Assembly (NCBI GenBank): GCA_019411205.1
Contig: DXRF01000051.1
Span: forward strand, 5,188-13,388
Source: Parabacteroides sp.
GTDB lineage: Bacteria > Bacteroidota > Bacteroidia > Bacteroidales > Tannerellaceae
DNA: 8,201 nt
Reading direction: 5' to 3'
Part shown: positions 5,720 through 8,201 of the stretch, piece after piece
How the letters are laid out: every line of letters begins with the position of its first letter
How positions within the stretch are numbered: the stretch's first letter is position 1
Program-made: the position numbers and the translations under genes
The notes under the pieces: model-generated
Databases searched by the model: none
What the model saw: the letters and a program-made list of their open reading frames with translations, nothing else
What the model was told of the DNA's origin: nothing

Positions 5720-8201
5720 ATGAAAAAATCCTTATTAATATATGGGGGATACCCCAAAATAGTAAAAAAAACGTTCAGAGTTATGAAAGTGGCTTTCTTT
5801 TGTATGTTCGTTTTTGTGTTGCATTCTTTTGCTGTTGACAGTAAAGCACAAGATGTAGTGGTTGAACTTCAGTCAAAAAATCTTTCGATAGAAGAACTGT
5901 TTAAGGAAATCGAAAAGCAGACAGATTATTTGATAGTTTATAGTACAAGTGAAATAAATTCTAATTTTAATGTGTCGCTAAGTAAGAGAAAGGCTATAGT
6001 TGCGGATTTATTGAATGAAGCATTAAAAGGGCAAAACTTGCAGTATAAGTTTTCTGATAATTATATCGTCTTACAGCTTGCTCAAGCAATAGAAGAAAAG
6101 AAACCTGGAAAAACTATAGAAATTTCTGGAACTGTTTATGATAAAAATCGGGAAATTCTTCCGGGTGTAAATATTAGTGTTATTACGGATTCTTCTATTG
6201 CTGGGACTATAACGGATGCAGATGGACATTTCTATTTAAAAGTTCCTGATAAGAATACAGTGATTGAGATTTCTTATATAGGATTTAAATCTCAGCAGAT
6301 AAAAGTTGGAGATAAGATAAACTTCGATATTGTATTGGAAGAGGACGTGACAGAATTAGGTGAAGTTGTTGTTACAGGATATGGCAGTCAGAAAAAAGCT
6401 TCGGTTATCGGTGCGATCGAGACAATACAACCTACAAAATTGCAATATGGTTCCACCCGTTCATTCTCTAATAATTTAGCTGGTCAGGTAGCCGGTGTGA
6501 TTGCCGTACAACGTACAGGTGAACCGGGGTCGGACAATTCTCAGTTTTGGATTCGTGGTCTTTCCTCTTTTGCGGGTAATACAAATCCTTTAGTTTTGGT
6601 TGATGGTGTTGAACGAGATTTGAATAATATCGATCCGGCCGAAATCGAATCTTTTTCGGTATTGAAAGATGCGTCTGCTAGTGCTATGTATGGTGTGCGT
6701 GGTGCAAATGGTGTTGTCGTTATTACGACTAAACGTGGACAAGTCGGTGCTCCTTCAGTGAATTTTCGAATAGAACATGCGATTTCGACTCCGACGAAAT
6801 TACCAGACTATATTGGTGCTGCAGACTGGATGGCGCTAAGGAACGAATTGTCGGATCCCTCAAGTTTGCCTTATACGCAGGAACAGATAGATAGAACTCG
6901 GAATGGATATGATCCAGAACTTTATCCGGACGTGAACTGGATAGATGAGGTGACAAAAGATTATGCTTATTCTACTCGTGCCAATTTGACGGTTAACGGA
7001 GGGTCTACATTTTTACGTTATGCGTTAGTTGCTTCTTATTATAATGAAAAAGGAATTATAGAGACAGACCCTTCATTGGCTTATGATACGGATATTAAGT
7101 TGAATCGATATAATGTGCGTGCCAATGTAGATGTGGATATTACGAAAAGTACCACTTTACGAATAAATATCGGAGGATATATGCAAGAGCATAGGGGGCC
7201 TTATTATTCAACTAATGATATTTTATTTAACGCATTTAGTAGAAGACCCTGGGAATATGCTGTTCGCTATTCTAATGGGGCAATTCCTCATATTGAATCG
7301 TCAGGAACATCTATCAATAATCCTTGGGCTATGGCTACGCAGTATGGATATAAAACAAATACACAGTCTCAGATTCAGTCGTTGGCAACTTTAGAACAAG
7401 ATCTGAAAATGCTGACTCCCGGCTTAAAAGCCAAACTTAGTTTTTCGTTTGACTCCTATAATTATTCATGGCGAGACAGAAATGCAGATCCGGCACGTTA
7501 TACTCCGGCTACTGGGCGTGATGAAGATGGTAACTTGATAATAAACCAGTCTCATTATGGTAGTGAATCATTGGGACTTGGATCGGGTGGTGATTATGGA
7601 ACCAAACAGACCTATATGGAAGCAACGATGACTTATCATCATTTGTTTGGGGATGTACATGATGTGGATGGCTTATTCCTGTATAACCAACAAAGTTATG
7701 ATAATGGAACTGTACAACCTTTCCGTAAGCAAGGTATAGCCGGACGTTTGTCCTATATGTATGATAGCCGTTATATTGGTGAGTTTAATTTTGGCTACAA
7801 TGGTTCTGAAAATTTTGCCAAAGGCCAGCGTTTTGGCTTTTTCCCGTCTGTAGCTTTAGGATGGCTTGTATCGGAAGAACCGTTTATGGAATCTACAAAA
7901 AATATTATTCATAAATTGAAGCTTAAAGCTTCATATGGAAAATCCGGAAATGATAATATCGGCGGTCGTCGTTTTGCTTATATCACAACAGTGAATTCTA
8001 CACATGGATATGTTTTTGGGGAAAACAAAAATTATACAACATCCGGATATACAGAAGGAGAAATTGGTACAAACGATTTAACATGGGAAGTCTCTTGGAA
8101 GTCAAATGTGGGTTTTGAATTGGGGCTTTGGGATGCTTTGAACTTGAATGTCGATGTCTTCCACGAATGGCGTTCTAATATATTTATGCAACGTCAGACG
8201 A
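5720..8201 (+). CDS. SusC-like TonB-dependent outer-membrane receptor/transducer with STN domain, 3'-truncated by window end
   Basis: 827 residues are visible with no stop; SusC-like proteins with this layout are usually 1,000-1,150 residues, so roughly 200-300 are missing. The start is ATG 5720: the long basic n-region MKKSLLIYGGYPKIVKKTFR before the hydrophobic stretch is common in Bacteroidales STN-type receptors. Met22 (5783) is an alternative start. The signal peptide probably ends after SKA-Q (about 43-44). The STN signalling domain is at about 46-118, the carboxypeptidase-regulatory-like beta-sandwich at about 134-207, the TonB-box-like segment ELGEVVVTGYG at 212-222, and the plug at about 224-340. 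The plug has QVAGVIAVQRTGEPG, IRG, LVLVDGV and the SusC hallmark SVLKDASASAMYGVRGANGV (313-332). Barrel strands follow. It imports a bound oligosaccharide with energy from TonB and, through STN, signals to the FecR-type protein. An out-of-frame ATG at 5716 overlaps the start (ATGTATG). The glycan target is unknown. Confidence 0.95.
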   Translation, partial: MKKSLLIYGGYPKIVKKTFRVMKVAFFCMFVFVLHSFAVDSKAQDVVVELQSKNLSIEELFKEIEKQTDYLIVYSTSEINSNFNVSLSKRKAIVADLLNEALKGQNLQYKFSDNYIVLQLAQAIEEKKPGKTIEISGTVYDKNREILPGVNISVITDSSIAGTITDADGHFYLKVPDKNTVIEISYIGFKSQQIKVGDKINFDIVLEEDVTELGEVVVTGYGSQKKASVIGAIETIQPTKLQYGSTRSFSNNLAGQVAGVIAVQRTGEPGSDNSQFWIRGLSSFAGNTNPLVLVDGVERDLNNIDPAEIESFSVLKDASASAMYGVRGANGVVVITTKRGQVGAPSVNFRIEHAISTPTKLPDYIGAADWMALRNELSDPSSLPYTQEQIDRTRNGYDPELYPDVNWIDEVTKDYAYSTRANLTVNGGSTFLRYALVASYYNEKGIIETDPSLAYDTDIKLNRYNVRANVDVDITKSTTLRINIGGYMQEHRGPYYSTNDILFNAFSRRPWEYAVRYSNGAIPHIESSGTSINNPWAMATQYGYKTNTQSQIQSLATLEQDLKMLTPGLKAKLSFSFDSYNYSWRDRNADPARYTPATGRDEDGNLIINQSHYGSESLGLGSGGDYGTKQTYMEATMTYHHLFGDVHDVDGLFLYNQQSYDNGTVQPFRKQGIAGRLSYMYDSRYIGEFNFGYNGSENFAKGQRFGFFPSVALGWLVSEEPFMESTKNIIHKLKLKASYGKSGNDNIGGRRFAYITTVNSTHGYVFGENKNYTTSGYTEGEIGTNDLTWEVSWKSNVGFELGLWDALNLNVDVFHEWRSNIFMQRQT

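Noticed and set aside
5716..5838. 40-codon ORF from an ATG 4 nt before the receptor start, in another frame
   Set aside because: It overlaps the signal peptide coding region of the receptor, its product resembles nothing, and the downstream frame is clearly the real one; the double ATG is probably incidental.
1..8201. CRISPR array, transposon ends, phage or defence genes
   Set aside because: No regularly spaced repeats, no transposase or integrase, and no nuclease or toxin-antitoxin-like frames were found on either strand.

Overview
The window looks like chromosomal DNA of a gut Bacteroidales bacterium, most likely Bacteroides or Parabacteroides. Four things point there. Start codons follow A-rich stretches instead of Shine-Dalgarno sites. 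A promoter matches the Bacteroidetes housekeeping pattern (TTG, 19 nt, TAnnTTTG). There is an ECF sigma factor / FecR-type anti-sigma / SusC-like TonB-dependent transducer cluster. The FucP-type sugar symporter and PfkB kinase fit as well. Genus is an inference; no marker gene is present.

Left part (1-3396): the window opens inside a PAS-containing sensor histidine kinase, of which the last 400 residues are visible. After a gap of only 26 nt comes a complete FucP/GluP-type major facilitator sugar:H+ symporter on the same strand. It converges on a PfkB-family sugar kinase on the minus strand. The 73 nt between these stop codons are almost wholly an AT-rich inverted repeat, probably a shared two-way terminator. 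A symporter and a sugar kinase would suit uptake and phosphorylation of a monosaccharide, but the substrate cannot be read from the sequence.

Middle (3397-3977): 581 nt without a convincing gene. It holds a probable -7 box for the kinase, a good housekeeping promoter for the sigma gene at 3709-3739, and a leader of about 230 nt with a predicted long-range stem. Two or three very short ORFs are present, none convincing.

Right part (3978-8201): a cell-surface signalling cassette on the plus strand. The order is ECF sigma factor, membrane-spanning anti-sigma factor, a strong intrinsic terminator, then a SusC-like outer-membrane receptor with the extra N-terminal STN signalling domain, cut by the window end. 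In the known model for such systems, a glycan bound by the SusC-like receptor is signalled through STN to the periplasmic part of the anti-sigma factor. The sigma factor is then released and transcribes the receptor operon. A SusD-like lipoprotein and glycan-degrading enzymes would be expected just beyond position 8201.

All six protein-coding genes belong to known families; I see no wholly new system. The best leads are a base-composition step inside the anti-sigma gene, the hairpin and mini-ORF between anti-sigma and receptor genes, the structured sigma leader, and the heptamer-built inverted repeat between the convergent genes.
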